A program made the position numbers and the translations under genes. The notes beneath the pieces are model-generated. The model was not told where the DNA came from. It searched no databases and saw only the letters and a program-made list of their open reading frames with translations. From positions 3,451 to 67,450 of the forward strand of contig JBBSQL010000013.1 of assembly GCA_038257845.1 (NCBI GenBank): a DNA stretch of 64,000 bases. The letters are read 5' to 3'. Shown piece by piece: positions 54,689 through 63,569 of the stretch (positions are counted from its first letter, which is position 1; every line of letters starts with the position of its first letter). This DNA is from JAFDXJ01 sp038257845 (GTDB lineage Bacteria; Bacteroidota; Bacteroidia; Chitinophagales; Chitinophagaceae).

Positions 54689-55935
54689 AACATTTTTCTG
54701 ATTTTATATGCAATTTTTGCCGCCATCAAAGGCGGAACTGCATTTCCAATCTGTTTAAAAGAAGCAGTTCTGTTTGATCCTTCTTTTACGCCTTCGAAAT
54801 AAAAATCGTCAGGAAAAGATTGCAACCTTGCGGCTTCTCTTACCGTGATAGATCTGTTTTGCTTTATATCCGGATGTATATAATAGTGGCCATCTTTTGC
54901 TATATGTGCTACGATAGTTTGCGCATACTCAGACTTACTATCAACTACTTTAAAACGGTCAAAAAAAGAATGCTGGTTTTTGTGCGTTTTTAAACGTTCA
55001 GGAAGTGATGTATAATTTAATCTTTCACTATTCTTCAATTTATCTATAGCAATCCGGTAAATTTCTTTATCCTGTTCCGTGTGTGGCCTGCTTATATGTT
55101 GAGTAAGAACATCTATGCCGTTCCTGATACCAGAATTTTTTAAATAATCATTAGTTGGTTTTGCATATTTATAAAATTTATCCCGGCCTTCACCAGCCTG
55201 GAGTTTGGGCAAATCTTCCAAAACGGAATTCACCAGAAAAACTTCATAATCCTTTTTTTCAAAATCAGGAATTGAAATATTTAATTCCCTTTTATGGCCA
55301 ACCAAAATTATTCTCTTACGGTTCTGAAGAACCCCGAAATCTTTTGCATTAAAAAGAAAATCATTTACTTCATATCCCAATTGATTAAACGCCTTTACCA
55401 TTTTATTAAAATAGCCGCCACCATCGGCTGATCGCAATCCAAGTACGTTTTCAAAAACAAACATTTTTGGCTGATACTTCTTTAAATACTTTGCATATTG
55501 TAAATACAAATGATTTCTCGGATCACTTTGCATTCCATCCTCACTTCTTGCTCTTCCCACTAATGAATATGCCTGGCAAGGTGGTCCGCCTATTATGATA
55601 TCCACCTTTTTATTTCCAAGTATTTTATCTATCTTTTTAAAAATTTCTTTATTATTTTCATCATTTATAGCAAAATTGAGCGTACTGTTGATTTGTTCTT
55701 CAGGTATGAAAGAATATAAGGCAGTTCTGGTTATTTCTCCTTTTAAGTATCTTACATATTCCTCAAAATCTTTAGTGCCTTTCAAAAAGTGATAAGCAGT
55801 TCTTGTTTTTAAAGTATAACAGGCAGCCTCATCCATTTCGACATGTGCGATGGGATTGAAACCTGCTTTTATAAACCCTTCGGAAAGTCCGCCGGCTCCG
55901 GCAAACAGATCAATATAATTTAATTTATTACTCAC
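54685..55935 (-). CDS. C5-cytosine DNA methyltransferase
   Basis: 416 residues with the ordered motifs of the family: I (LFAGAGGLSEGF), IV with nucleophile Cys120 in GGPPCQAYSLVGRAR, VI (FENVLGL), VIII (QNRKRIILVG) and X (QIGNAVPPLMA). Between motifs VIII and X lies the target-recognition region; no site can be predicted. It should methylate self DNA to protect it from the associated MORC/Z1/DUF4420 machinery. It overlaps the XRE regulator upstream and the ATPase downstream by four bases each. Vsr nearby fits a 5-methylcytosine system. Confidence 0.95.
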   Translation of the reverse strand: MSNKLNYIDLFAGAGGLSEGFIKAGFNPIAHVEMDEAACYTLKTRTAYHFLKGTKDFEEYVRYLKGEITRTALYSFIPEEQINSTLNFAINDENNKEIFKKIDKILGNKKVDIIIGGPPCQAYSLVGRARSEDGMQSDPRNHLYLQYAKYLKKYQPKMFVFENVLGLRSADGGGYFNKMVKAFNQLGYEVNDFLFNAKDFGVLQNRKRIILVGHKRELNISIPDFEKKDYEVFLVNSVLEDLPKLQAGEGRDKFYKYAKPTNDYLKNSGIRNGIDVLTQHISRPHTEQDKEIYRIAIDKLKNSERLNYTSLPERLKTHKNQHSFFDRFKVVDSKSEYAQTIVAHIAKDGHYYIHPDIKQNRSITVREAARLQSFPDDFYFEGVKEGSNRTASFKQIGNAVPPLMAAKIAYKIRKML

Positions 55936-56156
55936 GGTTTTGAGAATTCTTTTGAATCAAAAAAATCTTTAAGAGATATACCAAGTGCTTTAGTTATTTT
56001 AAGTAAGGTGTCAATTGAAATATTTTTTCTTCCCTTTTCTATATGCGTCAGATAACTTCTTTCGATTTCTGCTTCATAAGAAAACTTCTGCTGAGATAAA
56101 TTTTTTGCCTTTCTTAATTGGGCGATTCTTTCACCAATGACAACTTTCATATCCAT
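55932..56156 (-). CDS. XRE-family helix-turn-helix regulator
   Basis: 74 residues, almost entirely an HTH_3 domain: IAQLRKAKNLSQQKFSYEAE, then IERSYLTHIEKGRKNISIDTL. It is the first gene of the defence operon and overlaps the methyltransferase start, the arrangement of control (C) proteins in type II restriction systems, so autoregulation of the operon is likely (inference). TATATTTA lies within ten bases before the ATG and might be a -7 box that gives a leaderless message. A second in-frame ATG two codons in is possible. Confidence 0.9.
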   Translation of the reverse strand: MDMKVVIGERIAQLRKAKNLSQQKFSYEAEIERSYLTHIEKGRKNISIDTLLKITKALGISLKDFFDSKEFSKP

Positions 56157-56311
56157 GTTTGTAAATATATTTTTATGTGTTTTTAAAAGCTGTATGCTTT
56201 AGAACACAATGGTAAATGGTTAATAAATTTTAAAGCAGATGAACGCAAACAATATTAAGCGCTTTCAAAAGCAATTACCTTTGAACAAGAAATTGATTTT
56301 AAAAAAGAAAA

Positions 56312-56725
56312 TCAGGAAATTTTGTGAATTAGTGTTTTTAAAGTTTTTTCAACTTTCGCAGTTTTGAGATCACATTCCCAAATCATAAGAATTTTCCATC
56401 CATCTTTTTTCAAAGCTTTGATGGCTTTCACATCGTTGGCGATGTTGCTGTTTATTTTATTCAGCCACCAGTCAGTTTTGGTTTTGGGAACAACAAAATA
56501 TTTACAGTTTTTATGGCCATGCCAGAAGCAGCCATGAACAAAAATGATTGTTTTATATTTTGGTAAAACAATATCGGGTTTGCCGGGCAATTTTTTATCA
56601 TGGAGTTTATACCGGAAACCATGTGCAAACAAAAATTTACGAACGAGCATTTCCGGCTTCGTATCTTTTGATCGAATACGGCTCATATTAAAACTTCTGA
56701 TTTCTTTGGAATGAACATCTGCCAT
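56312..56725 (-). CDS. vsr: Very short patch repair endonuclease Vsr
   Basis: 137-residue T:G-mismatch endonuclease that repairs deaminated 5-methylcytosine. Family blocks are NMSRIRSKDTKPEMLVRKFL, GKPDIVLPKYKTIIFVHGCF with the metal-binding Asp, WHGHKNCKYF and WWLNKINSN. The His-rich HGCFWHGH holds the zinc/catalytic residues. The ATG at 56725 is preferred to a TTG two codons upstream. It lies upstream of the XRE-methyltransferase operon on the same strand, 155 bases away, and should protect the methylated sites. Confidence 0.93.
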   Translation of the reverse strand: MADVHSKEIRSFNMSRIRSKDTKPEMLVRKFLFAHGFRYKLHDKKLPGKPDIVLPKYKTIIFVHGCFWHGHKNCKYFVVPKTKTDWWLNKINSNIANDVKAIKALKKDGWKILMIWECDLKTAKVEKTLKTLIHKIS

Positions 56726-56775
56726 GAGCAAATTTACTTTATACCTATTTCAACAATAAAAATTATATTGCATCT

Positions 56776-57066
56776 ATGCATACGCTTCAAAACATATTGG
56801 AAAAGTTGAAACAGGTAAAACCGGAACTGGAAAAAAAATATCCAATTACAGGGATTGGTGTCTTTGGTTCTTATGCCCGGGGAGAAGCGGGCAAGGAAAG
56901 TGACGTTGATATAGCCGTAGATATAAATGGCGCTATGGGATTGAGTTTCGTGGCAATGGCTGATGAAATTGAAGCACTGCTTGGAATCAAGACAGATGTC
57001 ATTCCATTGCGTTCTATAAAACCTGAATACAGGACTTACATAGAAAAAGATATTATTTATGTCTGA
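56776..57066 (+). CDS. mntA: MNT-domain nucleotidyltransferase antitoxin (MntA)
   Basis: 96-residue minimal nucleotidyltransferase. It has the exact GSX10DXD signature: Gly31-Ser32 in VFGSYARGEAGKESDVDIAV with Asp43 and Asp45. In the characterised Shewanella pair, MntA inactivates HepT by adding AMP to a tyrosine (established). It overlaps the HEPN gene by eight bases and is divergent from vsr with a 50-bp spacer. Confidence 0.93.
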   Translation: MHTLQNILEKLKQVKPELEKKYPITGIGVFGSYARGEAGKESDVDIAVDINGAMGLSFVAMADEIEALLGIKTDVIPLRSIKPEYRTYIEKDIIYV

Positions 57067-57415
57067 GAGAAAACCATCTGCTTTTATCGGAGACATTCTT
57101 AAATGCCTTAAGCACATTGGAATTTATACAACCGACCTTTCCTTTGATGAATTTTCCGCAAATTTCATGATCGTTGAAGCTTGTCTTTATAATATTCAGA
57201 TCATTGGTGAAGCAGTATCAAATTTACCTGTTGATGTGAAAAATAATAATCATGATATTCCCTGGTCACTGATCAAAGGCATGCGCAACAGGCTGATTCA
57301 TGATTATATTGGCACTGATTTGCAAGTAGTCTGGAATATAATTAAAAATGAATTGCCTCCTTTGACCATTCGTTTACAGGAAATTTATTCAACGCTTGTT
57401 GATGAAAATGAATAA
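57059..57415 (+). CDS. hepT: HEPN-domain toxin (HepT, DUF86)
   Basis: 118-residue HEPN ribonuclease. The RX4HXY motif is complete: Arg76, His81 and Tyr83 in KGMRNRLIHDYIG. Tyr83 is the residue expected to be AMPylated by the partner MntA. EACLYNIQIIGEAVSNL is the helix with the conserved Glu-Ala typical of DUF86. It is the second gene of a compact toxin-antitoxin pair at the edge of the defence island. Confidence 0.93.
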   Translation: MSERKPSAFIGDILKCLKHIGIYTTDLSFDEFSANFMIVEACLYNIQIIGEAVSNLPVDVKNNNHDIPWSLIKGMRNRLIHDYIGTDLQVVWNIIKNELPPLTIRLQEIYSTLVDENE

Positions 57416-57440
57416 TATTTTTTTCTGAAAATAGTATCAT

Positions 57441-57617
57441 TCATTTTAATAAATCCCGCACGGGATAATGCTTTTCCTCATACTTTTCAACTAAAATAGA
57501 AAGGTGTTCAAGTTCATCAGATTCACTGGATTCAGGTTGAATATTTTGTTGCATCAAATCATAAGAGCGCTGCAATGCCGCTTCATAATCTTTCTTATTT
57601 TCAATTTTTTCAATCAT
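57441..57617 (-). CDS. HigA-like antitoxin N-terminal fragment
   Basis: 58 residues from the ATG at 57617: MIEKIENKKDYEAALQRSYD, ESDELEHLSILVEKYEEKHYPV. This is the N-terminal region that precedes the helix-turn-helix in HigA-type antitoxins (DYEAAL...L...GDELE.L..LV..YE..HYPI). Here the protein stops five residues after HYPV, so no HTH follows, and no HigB toxin is adjacent. It may be a decayed antitoxin or one of the stand-alone short forms. A longer frame begins with TTG and seems less likely. Confidence 0.6.
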   Translation of the reverse strand: MIEKIENKKDYEAALQRSYDLMQQNIQPESSESDELEHLSILVEKYEEKHYPVRDLLK

Positions 57618-57741
57618 AGAAATTGTTTTGTCTCTCAACAAATTTCCACCATCCAATGCCAAAAAACAATTAAATCTCTCCCCATCTCCTCCCCGCTTTT
57701 ATTCTTTGCTTATATTGCGGGATACCTAAAATATTTTTATC

Positions 57742-59034
57742 ATGAAACATTTGCCCATCAACCCCGCGCTGTTTACGGAAAACCGCCAGCGCTTTATCAA
57801 TGAAATGCAGAAAAATGCTATCGCTATTTTTAACAGCAATGATGAAATGCCGGGGAATGGGGATTCGCAATTTAAATTTGTCCAGAATAGCGACCTGTAC
57901 TGGCTTTGCGGTATCGAACAGGAAGATACAATGGTGGTATTGTATCCCGGTTGCAAGGATGAAAAATACCGTGAAGTGCTCGTGCTCGTGCGCCCGGATG
58001 AGCTAAAAGAAAAATGGGATGGTAAAAGATTGCGCGCCGCGGAAGGCCGGCAAATGTCGGGCATTCAAACTGTCGTGTGGCTGGATAGTCTCGATGCTTT
58101 ATTGCAAACATGGATCCACCAGGTGAACACCATTTACCTGAACACAAATGAAAATGACCGGAAGGCAAACCCAATCGTAACAAGGGATTACCGCTATGTG
58201 CAACAAATGCAAACGCGTTATCCATTGCACCATTTTGAACGCAGTGCGAAACTTATGCGGGAACTGCGCGCTATTAAAACCAAACTGGAAATTGAAGTGG
58301 TTCAACAAGCGATTGATATTACGGAAAAAACATTCCGCCGTTTATTACAATTCATTCGCCCCGGCGTTATGGAATATGAAATTGAAGCGGAAATTTATCA
58401 TGAATTTTTGCGCAACCGCGCAAAGGGTGAAGCATACAGCAGCATTATCGCGAGCGGTGATCGTGCCCGTACATTGCACTATGTTTTTAATAATGAAGAA
58501 TGTAAAGAGGGCGAACTGATCCTCATGGATTTTGGCGCGAACTATGGCGGTTATGCCGCGGACCTCACGCGCACCGTGCCCGTGAGTGGAAAATTTGGCC
58601 GCAGGCAAAAAACGGTTTATAATGCTTGTTTGCATTTACATAATTATGCGAAAAGTATTTTGAAACCGGGGATCACGCTCGTGGATTATACAGACAAAGT
58701 AGGCGAAGAAGCAACGCAACAATTTTTGAAAATTGGCTTGCTGAGAAAATCTCAAGTGAAAAATGAAGACCCGGAAAACAGGGCTTACCGCAAATATTTA
58801 TACCATGGCATTTCACATCATCTTGGTCTCGATGTGCATGACCTGGGAACTAAAGTAGAACCGCTGAAAGCGGGTATGCTCTTGACTGTGGAGCCGGGCA
58901 TTTATATCGAAGAAGAACAAATGGGTGTGCGTATTGAAAATAATTTGTGGTTAACTAAGAGAGGGAATATTGATTTAATGAAAAAGATTCCGCTGGAAGT
59001 AGAGGAGATTGAAGCGTTAATGAAGAATATTTAG
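57742..59034 (+). CDS. pepP: Xaa-Pro aminopeptidase (aminopeptidase P)
   Basis: 430-residue dimanganese exopeptidase that removes N-terminal residues before proline. The N-terminal creatinase-like domain (1-175) precedes a pita-bread catalytic domain. Metal ligands are in LMDFGANYGGYAADLTRT (two Asp), HGISHHLGLDVHD (His), LLTVEPGIYI (Glu) and GVRIENNLWL (Glu). No signal peptide, so cytoplasmic. It is a single gene followed by nearly 1 kb of repeats. Confidence 0.93.
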   Translation: MKHLPINPALFTENRQRFINEMQKNAIAIFNSNDEMPGNGDSQFKFVQNSDLYWLCGIEQEDTMVVLYPGCKDEKYREVLVLVRPDELKEKWDGKRLRAAEGRQMSGIQTVVWLDSLDALLQTWIHQVNTIYLNTNENDRKANPIVTRDYRYVQQMQTRYPLHHFERSAKLMRELRAIKTKLEIEVVQQAIDITEKTFRRLLQFIRPGVMEYEIEAEIYHEFLRNRAKGEAYSSIIASGDRARTLHYVFNNEECKEGELILMDFGANYGGYAADLTRTVPVSGKFGRRQKTVYNACLHLHNYAKSILKPGITLVDYTDKVGEEATQQFLKIGLLRKSQVKNEDPENRAYRKYLYHGISHHLGLDVHDLGTKVEPLKAGMLLTVEPGIYIEEEQMGVRIENNLWLTKRGNIDLMKKIPLEVEEIEALMKNI

Positions 59035-60011
59035 GATTTGGGATTGAAGATTTAGGATTTAAGATTTTAAAATTTGAGGATTAGAAGATTATTTAATTTT
59101 TCGATTTTAATTTTTTAGAGATTTACATTTTTACTTTTTGTCTTGATACAAAAAGTAACAAAAAAATCAAGGCTTCATAAAAATAGCTCCCGATAATTTT
59201 TCATTTATCGGGACACGTAAAAATTTGAGTGACTGTCTAAAATGAAATAGCTTGAACTGAATAACATTTCTCATCATTTTGCGACTTACCAGCTAAGTAC
59301 ATAGCCCGGCATTCGGAACATCATTTCATTTTTTAACGACATTCACTCAAATTTTCTTAACGCCATTTTTCTGAGGCCGGGCATTTAGAAAACGATTAAG
59401 AATTATTCTAAGTTCTAATATTAATTGAAACCGTATTCTCGCCAATGCTGGTCTCCTGGCTAGCATTTCCAGAATGAAATATTATTGTGAAAATTGATCA
59501 GGAAATTTACGTTTTTCGATTTAGATTTTTTAGAGATTTACATTTTTACTTTTTGTCTTGATACAAAAAGTAACAAAAAAATCAAGGCTCCATAAAAATA
59601 GCTCCCGATAATATTTCATTTATCGGGACTGCATGCCGCTACCGAAAACAAGTCTAAATCCAAGCTGTATAACAATAATAATCGAAGCTGTCCTTCAACT
59701 ATAAAATAAATCCTGGCAACGTTTTCGGCTTAACGCTTCATTCCGTAAATTTCTTAACGCTATTTTTCTGAGGCCGGGCATTTGGAAAGTCGAGTAGGAA
59801 TTATTCAAAGTTCTGTTATAAATTGAAATCGTAATCTCGCCAATGCTGGTCTCCTGGCTAGCATTTCCGGAATGAAATATTATTGTGAAAATTGATCAGG
59901 ATGTTTTTGATCAGGCGACCAAAAATGGCAGAGTGAAAAGCGAGTAGGATTTATTCAAAGTTCTATTATAACTTGCGTGCTTCACTATTCTTTTAATTAG
60001 TTGCATATTTA
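59035..60011. repeat. Two direct copies of a ~400-bp element with non-homologous hairpin centres
   Basis: Copy 1 is 59097-59503 and copy 2 is 59512-59901. They share a left part with hairpins CTTTTTGTCTTGATACAAAA and TCCCGATAA...TTATCGGGA, and a right part with TTTTCTGAGGCCGGGCATTT and GCCAATGCTGGTCTCCTGGC. The centres differ completely: 59215-59353 has long arms (AAAATTTGAGTGA / TCACTCAAATTTT and AAAATGAAAT / ATTTCATTTT), while 59630-59750 has arms CCGAAAAC / GTTTTCGG. No protein is encoded. A TTGATCAGGCGACCAAAA palindrome follows at 59907. Possible structured RNA or mobile repeat. Confidence 0.7.
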
Positions 60012-60812
60012 ATGAAACAAATCCCCAACGTTTTCACTTTACTGAATTTATTTTTTGGTTGCATTGCCATCGTCTATGCCATACAACCCGGACTGGTGCC
60101 GCTTTTCCAGGACGCGGGCAATTTTTTGTCACCGGAAGCGAATGACGCTGGCGTTCAATACCTCAGCATACCACAGAATATTTGCATGGCTTCTTTATTC
60201 ATCGGCATCGCAGCGGTGATTGATTTCCTGGATGGTTTTATTGCACGGCTCATGCACGCGAGTTCTGATATGGGAAAACAATTGGATTCCCTCGCAGATG
60301 TAGTGAGTTTTGGAGTAGCGCCTGCCATGATTATTTTTGAATTTTTACGGATGGCTTACGCGCAACAGGATGGCGGTTTGTCAACCTCTTTTTTATTGTT
60401 TGTTCCGGCTTTTATTGTACCCTGCGCGGGTGCATTCAGGCTGGCAAGGTATAACCTGGACACTTCATTCCACACGGGTTTCAGGGGATTGCCCATTCCG
60501 GCTGCGGGATTACTGATCGCTTCTTTTCCACTTATTTTCTGGTACAATAGCAATGGCGGCTGGGTGATCAGTTTATTAACGAGTTATTGGTTTTGGTACG
60601 CGATCATTATTTTTATTTCATTGCTCATGGTGAGTACCATACCTATGTTGTCTTTAAAAATAAATAAAGCATCAAAAGGAACAGTTTTACCATTGGTAAT
60701 TATTGCAGTCATAGGTATAGCCGCCGCACTATTTTTTGGCTGGCTGGCCGTTCCAATTATCTTTGTTGCTTACCTTATTATATCTTTGCTGCAAAAACAA
60801 AAGACTCCATGA
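60012..60812 (+). CDS. pssA: CDP-diacylglycerol-serine O-phosphatidyltransferase
   Basis: 266-residue integral membrane enzyme that makes phosphatidylserine, the precursor of phosphatidylethanolamine. The CDP-alcohol phosphotransferase motif is exact: Asp74-Gly75-x2-Ala78-Arg79-x8-Gly88-x3-Asp92-x3-Asp96 in DGFIARLMHASSDMGKQLDS. About seven helices follow. The Asp-rich motif lies after an unusually long first loop (about residues 30-58). Its last codons overlap purS by four bases, an unexpected pairing of lipid and purine genes in one operon. Confidence 0.95.
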   Translation: MKQIPNVFTLLNLFFGCIAIVYAIQPGLVPLFQDAGNFLSPEANDAGVQYLSIPQNICMASLFIGIAAVIDFLDGFIARLMHASSDMGKQLDSLADVVSFGVAPAMIIFEFLRMAYAQQDGGLSTSFLLFVPAFIVPCAGAFRLARYNLDTSFHTGFRGLPIPAAGLLIASFPLIFWYNSNGGWVISLLTSYWFWYAIIIFISLLMVSTIPMLSLKINKASKGTVLPLVIIAVIGIAAALFFGWLAVPIIFVAYLIISLLQKQKTP

Positions 60813-61057
60813 TATACCATGTTCAAATTAAAGTAATGCCTCTAAAAGAATTGCTGGACCCGCAGGGAAAAGCAGTCATGAGTGGCCTGGAAAATCTGCA
60901 ACTCGACGGCGTAAAAGAAGTGCGTGTTGGTAAACATATCACGCTGAATATTGAAGCCAGTTCACCGGATGCCGCGAAAGCGTTGGCAGATGATGCTTGT
61001 AAGAAATTACTCGCCAACCCTGTGATGGAATATTATGAAATAGAACTGGTGAATTAA
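60809..61057 (+). CDS. purS: Phosphoribosylformylglycinamidine synthase subunit PurS
   Basis: 82-residue small subunit that bridges PurL and PurQ in the fourth step of purine synthesis. MIYHVQIKVMPLKELLDPQG, then GLENLQLDGVKEVRVGKHI, is the standard pattern, and length is normal. PurL and PurQ genes are not in the window. The start lies in an ATGA overlap with pssA, so expression is coupled to phospholipid synthesis. Stop is 31 bases before rsmI. Confidence 0.95.
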   Translation: MIYHVQIKVMPLKELLDPQGKAVMSGLENLQLDGVKEVRVGKHITLNIEASSPDAAKALADDACKKLLANPVMEYYEIELVN

Positions 61058-61088
61058 TTTTCGAAAATTATTGTTGTGAAAATATGCC

Positions 61089-61757
61089 ATGCTCTACATT
61101 ATTCCTTCACCCATCGGCAATTTAAAAGATATCACACTCCGCGCAATTGAACTTTTGAAAAGCGCGGACATCATCTTGTGCGAAGACACGCGCGTGTCTT
61201 CGAAATTGTTGCACCACTACGAAATTTCCAAACCACTTCTCCCCTTTCATCAACACAATGAACACAAAGTTTTAGCTTCAGTGATTGATCATTTGCTGGC
61301 CGGAAAAAATATTGCATTGCTGTCAGATGCAGGCACACCGGGCATCAGCGATCCCGCATTTTTATTGGTGCGGGAATGCCATGAAAAAAATATCAAAGTG
61401 GAAACATTGCCCGGACCGACTGCTTTTGTGCCTGCACTGGTCAACAGTGGATTACCCATTAACCGTTTTGTGTTTGAAGGTTTTTTGCCTTTGAAAAAAG
61501 GCAGGCAGACTTTACTTAAAGAATTATCTCTGGAAAAAAGAACCATGGTTTTTTATGAAAGCCCGATGCGGTTATTGAAAACGTTGAAAGATTTGCAAAA
61601 TTATTTTGGTGCTGCGCGTCTATGCAGTGTGAGCCGTGAATTGAGTAAAATGTTTGAAGAAAATAAGCAGGGAACTTTGCAGGAAGTGCATGATCATTTC
61701 AAAGAGAAAAAAATAAAAGGCGAGATTGTGATTGTGGTTGCGGGTGTTGAAAATTAA
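61089..61757 (+). CDS. rsmI: 16S rRNA 2'-O-methyltransferase RsmI
   Basis: 222-residue SAM-dependent enzyme that methylates the ribose of cytidine 1402 in 16S rRNA. Tetrapyrrole-methylase fold: LYIIPSPIGNLKDITLRAIE, CEDTRVSSKLLHHY, SDAGTPGISDPAF (SAM-binding loop), LPGPTAFVPALVNSGLP and FYESPMRLLKTL. It is shorter than E. coli RsmI because the C-terminal extension is missing, as in many Bacteroidota. Third gene of the pssA-purS-rsmI run. Confidence 0.95.
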   Translation: MLYIIPSPIGNLKDITLRAIELLKSADIILCEDTRVSSKLLHHYEISKPLLPFHQHNEHKVLASVIDHLLAGKNIALLSDAGTPGISDPAFLLVRECHEKNIKVETLPGPTAFVPALVNSGLPINRFVFEGFLPLKKGRQTLLKELSLEKRTMVFYESPMRLLKTLKDLQNYFGAARLCSVSRELSKMFEENKQGTLQEVHDHFKEKKIKGEIVIVVAGVEN

Positions 61758-61936
61758 AATAGTTTTCTCTGATACGTTTCTCAAAAACAAGTATGTGATA
61801 GTGTCACTCCTTCGGGGTTTTGGGAGGTTGTGGAATTGTATTTATTACAATAATTTCAGCCCTCCGGGCTTTTGATCTTTCATAAATATCACTGATTGTA
61901 AACGAAAACTTGGCCTCAGAAAAAAAGCGTTAAAAA
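61758..61936. other. Short hairpin region downstream of rsmI
   Basis: Two small hairpins followed by T-runs: ACTCCTTCGGGGTTTT (from 61805) and AGCCCTCCGGGCTTTT (from 61857). Either could terminate rsmI; the stems are only five base pairs, so support is modest. No gene. Confidence 0.4.
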
Positions 61937-63450
61937 AATTTGAATGTTGGCGTAAAATCAATTTACGTCAATCTAATGGTAACAACTATCAAACGAATAA
62001 GGTAATAGGGTAATAAGGTTGGAATCTAAAATCAATAAAAGGGTTACTAAGGTAATAAGGTTTGATCACTTTTAATAATAGAATTCAACTCCATTGCTAA
62101 GAAGAATTTTTATACATGGCCTGATTCCACCTTATTACCTTAGTAAAAAAACTTTCGAATGATAAGTTCAACCTTATTACCTTATTTATTTAAAAATGAA
62201 ATTCGATTTCAACGCGTGTTAAAATCCATTTAGCGCGAATTCAATGAGCTTCCTATAGGGTTCTAAACTATGCTGAATTTTTATTGACTTAAAACTTAAC
62301 TCAAGAAAATTTGAATGTTGGCGTAAAAATCAATCCATGTAGATCTTATTGTGACGACCTTCAAAAGAATAAGGTAATAAGGTTGGAATCTAAAATATGT
62401 ATATGTGTTACTACGGTAATAAGGTCTTAATCACGTTCAATAAAGAAACTCAGTCCTCTTGCGCAGCAGGATTTTTATATATGGTCTATTTCTACCTTAT
62501 TACCTTAGTAACAAGTCTTTCGCTTCTGAAACCAAACCTTCTTACCTTATTTCTTCAAAAATGAAAACAGAATTTAACGCAGACAATTTCTGTACAATTT
62601 TAGCTCATATTTTATTTTGTACTTTTGTGACTTTAAAACCTTTAGAATTTTTATTGAAATTAAATATGTTATAAAAAAATTCATCCCCTTGCGCAGAAGG
62701 ATTTTTATATATGGTCTAATTCTACCTTATTACCTTAGAAACAAGTCTTTCGCTCCTGAAATCAAACCTTATTACCTTATTTCTTCAAAAATGAAAACAG
62801 AATTTAACGCAGACAATTTCTGTACAATTTTAGCTCATATTTTATTTTGTACTTTTGTGGCTTTAATACCTTTTGAATTTTTATTGAAATTAAATATGTT
62901 ATAAAAAAATTCATCCCCTTGTGTAGAAGGATTTTTATATATGGTCTAATTCTACCTTATTACCTTAGAAACAAACGCTTCCGTTCAGTAAGTTCAACCT
63001 TATTATCTTATTTATTTGAAAATGAAAATTGAATTCAATAGGTGCTAACATTAAATTAATTTTAGCACCCATTTTATTAGCTGCTTATGCGGTCTTAAAC
63101 TATGCTGAATTTTTATTGAAATAAATAATAAATTAAGAAAATTCAACTCAATTGCGAAGAAGAATTTTTATACATGTCCTGATTCCACCTTATTACCTTA
63201 GTAACAAGTATTTTGCACCGGATACCCAACCTTATTACTTTATTTTCTTTAGTATTAAAACTATTACATTTTCCTTAAAAAATCTACAATTAAAAAATAG
63301 GTTTAAGCTCAAGAAATAAGGTTCTACTCATTTTCAATAATAGAATTCAACAACCTTGTTTAGAAGAATTTTTATACATGTCCTGATTCCACCTTATTAC
63401 CTTAGTAACAAGTATTTTGCACCGGCTATCCAACCTTATTACCTTATTTA
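61937..63450. repeat. Tandem repeat array built around ACCTTATTACCTTAG units
   Basis: The marker ACCTTATTACCTTAG begins at 62129, 62494, 62724, 62954, 63187 and 63391. The first two units are about 365 bp and palindromic: the left arms carry AATAAGGTAATAAGG and TTACTAAGGTAATAAGG (near 62000-62070 and 62370-62430), complementary to the right arms. Units 3 and 4 are 230 bp, and 62464-62693 and 62694-62923 are nearly identical. Apparent open frames inside are read-through of the repeat and repeat themselves. A Y1 transposase gene follows at 63570, as with the element near 9 kb. Confidence 0.8.
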
Positions 63451-63569
63451 AATGGCAGAAAATGGAGTTTCATTATTCGTGATTAGCCAAATGGAATTAA
63501 AAAAATGGTTACATAGAAAAAATAAAAAACGTATATTGTAATACATTTTTTATCTATAAATAAAATAAT

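Noticed and set aside
47052..56156. BREX, DISARM, Dnd or classical type I restriction
   Set aside because: No PglZ, BrxL, DrmAB, DndBCD or HsdS/HsdR signatures were seen; the composition fits the MORC/Z1 group.
62459..62904. Two overlapping frames of 71 and 95 codons
   Set aside because: They translate the 230-bp tandem repeat twice, giving the same peptide, with no family or start signal.
61937..63450. CRISPR array
   Set aside because: Units are 230-365 bp with similar, not unique, interiors and there are no cas genes.
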